Origin: Alphaproteobacteria bacterium
Lineage (GTDB): Bacteria; Pseudomonadota; Alphaproteobacteria; DSM-16000; Inquilinaceae
DNA length: 64,000 nucleotides
Assembly: GCA_028277405.1 (NCBI GenBank)
Contig: JANQGH010000009.1
Span: forward strand, 97,760-161,759
Direction of reading: 5' to 3'
Below the pieces are notes generated by a model, which saw only the letters and a program-made list of their open reading frames with translations, did no database searches and was not told where the DNA came from. The position numbers and the translations under genes were made by a program. Positions 63,134 to 64,000 of this stretch are shown in pieces (the stretch's first letter is position 1; every line of letters begins with the position of its first letter).

Positions 63134-64000
63134 GTCTGGACCCGGTCACCCTGGCGGTCTTGAAAGGGCGGCTGGAACAAATCGCAGACGAAATGGATGC
63201 GACCCTGTTCCGCAGCGCCTTCAACCCGATCATCGCCGAGGCTCACGACGCCTGCCACGGCCTGTACGACGCCAAGACGGGCGCAACCCTGATCCAGGGC
63301 GGCACCGGCTTGCCGATCTTCGTCGGCGCCATGGCCTTTGCGGTCAAGGCCGTGATCGACAAGGTCGCGGTCGATGGCGGGTTGAACGAGGGCGACACCT
63401 ATCTGTTCAACGACCCCTATCTGGGCGGAACGCACCTGAACGATTTCCGCCTGGTGCGGCCGGTCTATCGGGATGGCGAACTGTTCTGCTGGCTGGCCTC
63501 GGTCGGCCACTGGGTCGATATCGGCGGCAACGTGCCCGGCAACTACAACGCCAAGGCGACGGAGTCCTTTCAGGAAGGCGTGCTGATCCCGCCCGTGAAG
63601 CTGATCGAGGCCGGCCAGTTCCGCCAGGACATCGCCGACATCCTAACGGCCAACAGCCGTACGGCCGACAGCAACCACGGCGACCTTAATGGCCAGATCA
63701 ACGCTTTGGACCTGGGCGAGCGGCGGGTCCACGCGCTGCTGGACGAATATGGCATCGGCACGGTCAACCAGGCTCTCGATGCCTTGAGCGATCGGGCCGA
63801 GGCGCTGATGCGCGAGAACATCGCCGCCCTGCCGGACGGCACCTATTCCTACGACGACTATCTCGACAATGACGGCGTTACCGACGACCCGCTGTTGATC
63901 GCCTTGGATCTGACCATCGACGGCGATCAGATGCGGCTCGATTTCTCGCGGTCCGCGCCGCCCTGCGCCGGGCCGCTGAACATCGCCCTTTCGACGGCGA
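63130..64000 (+). CDS. Hydantoinase B / acetophenone-carboxylase-type subunit (3' end cut by window)
   Basis: Start of a HyuB-family gene; 290 codons are visible and the frame runs off the window. It starts MSLDPVTLAVLKGRLEQIAD and shows FRSAFNPIIAEAHDACHGLY, FNDPYLGGTHLNDFRLV and VGHWVDIGGNVPG, all hallmark HyuB segments. HyuB acts with HyuA in ATP-dependent ring opening or carboxylation. No hyuA is upstream, so it must be downstream or missing. ATG 63130 overlaps the lyase stop. Confidence 0.9.
   Translation, partial: MSLDPVTLAVLKGRLEQIADEMDATLFRSAFNPIIAEAHDACHGLYDAKTGATLIQGGTGLPIFVGAMAFAVKAVIDKVAVDGGLNEGDTYLFNDPYLGGTHLNDFRLVRPVYRDGELFCWLASVGHWVDIGGNVPGNYNAKATESFQEGVLIPPVKLIEAGQFRQDIADILTANSRTADSNHGDLNGQINALDLGERRVHALLDEYGIGTVNQALDALSDRAEALMRENIAALPDGTYSYDDYLDNDGVTDDPLLIALDLTIDGDQMRLDFSRSAPPCAGPLNIALSTA

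Noticed and set aside
1..64000. tRNA or rRNA genes, CRISPR arrays, insertion sequences, prophage or integrase genes
   Set aside because: None were recognised on reading either strand. Repeats found were limited to short operator palindromes.

Overview
The window is GC-rich, densely packed bacterial DNA that reads as an alphaproteobacterial chromosome, probably near Rhodospirillales. The grounds are the Urt/Ure urea cluster order, an FnrL-type regulator, two TRAP/ABC-fed catabolic clusters and many ATGA-overlapping operons. That taxonomic call is an inference. No rRNA, tRNA, CRISPR array, insertion sequence or phage gene was seen. Both edges cut genes: urtA at the left and a hydantoinase-B-like gene at the right.

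Layout. (1) 1-11366, plus strand: a complete urea uptake and urease operon, urtA-urtB-urtCD(fused)-urtE-ureD-ureA-ureB-ureC-ureE-ureF-ureG-hupE/ureJ. It imports urea, hydrolyses it in the cytoplasm and matures the nickel enzyme. (2) 11372-21600: a carbohydrate/inositol cluster with a ribokinase-type kinase, a BtpA-family protein, a LacI regulator, two Gfo/Idh/MocA dehydrogenases, and iolD-iolC-iolB-iolJ. Three copies of one LacI-type palindrome lie at its promoters. (3) 21614-31011: a glycosyltransferase, an ATPase-permease-HlyD exporter operon, an alcohol dehydrogenase, a universal stress protein, a host-attachment/baeRF12-like protein and an FnrL-type Fe-S regulator. Tandem FNR boxes stand in front of the exporter operon and the baeRF12-like gene, so this looks like a low-oxygen module.

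(4) 31005-43455: a peptide-type ABC transporter (VOC-dppB-C-D-F order) embedded with two paralogous SAM methyltransferases. Each methyltransferase is followed by a small helical protein. Also present are a bicupin, a degenerate alpha/beta-hydrolase-fold protein, a histidine phosphatase, a family-5 solute-binding protein and a GntR/UTRA regulator. (5) 43497-50516: an SDR, an aldehyde dehydrogenase, an FAD hydroxylase and a TRAP transporter. (6) 50535-51238: a VapBC-type toxin-antitoxin pair. (7) 51356-55605: a spermidine/putrescine-type ABC transporter with a DUF3830-like protein. (8) 55700-64000: a LysR regulator, an Asp/Glu-racemase-like protein, an FAD monooxygenase, LeuC/LeuD-like hydratase subunits, a SnoaL-like protein, a second GntR/UTRA regulator, an isocitrate-lyase/PEP-mutase-family lyase and the start of a hydantoinase-B-like gene.

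The most interesting signal is regulatory. An 18-bp palindrome of the form TGT-N10-A(G/T)ACA occurs at six promoters in regions 4, 5 and 8, including those of both paralogous GntR/UTRA regulators. It ties two transporters, two flavin hydroxylases, the duplicated methyltransferase/small-protein modules and the hydratase-lyase genes into what looks like one catabolic regulon for an unidentified substrate.
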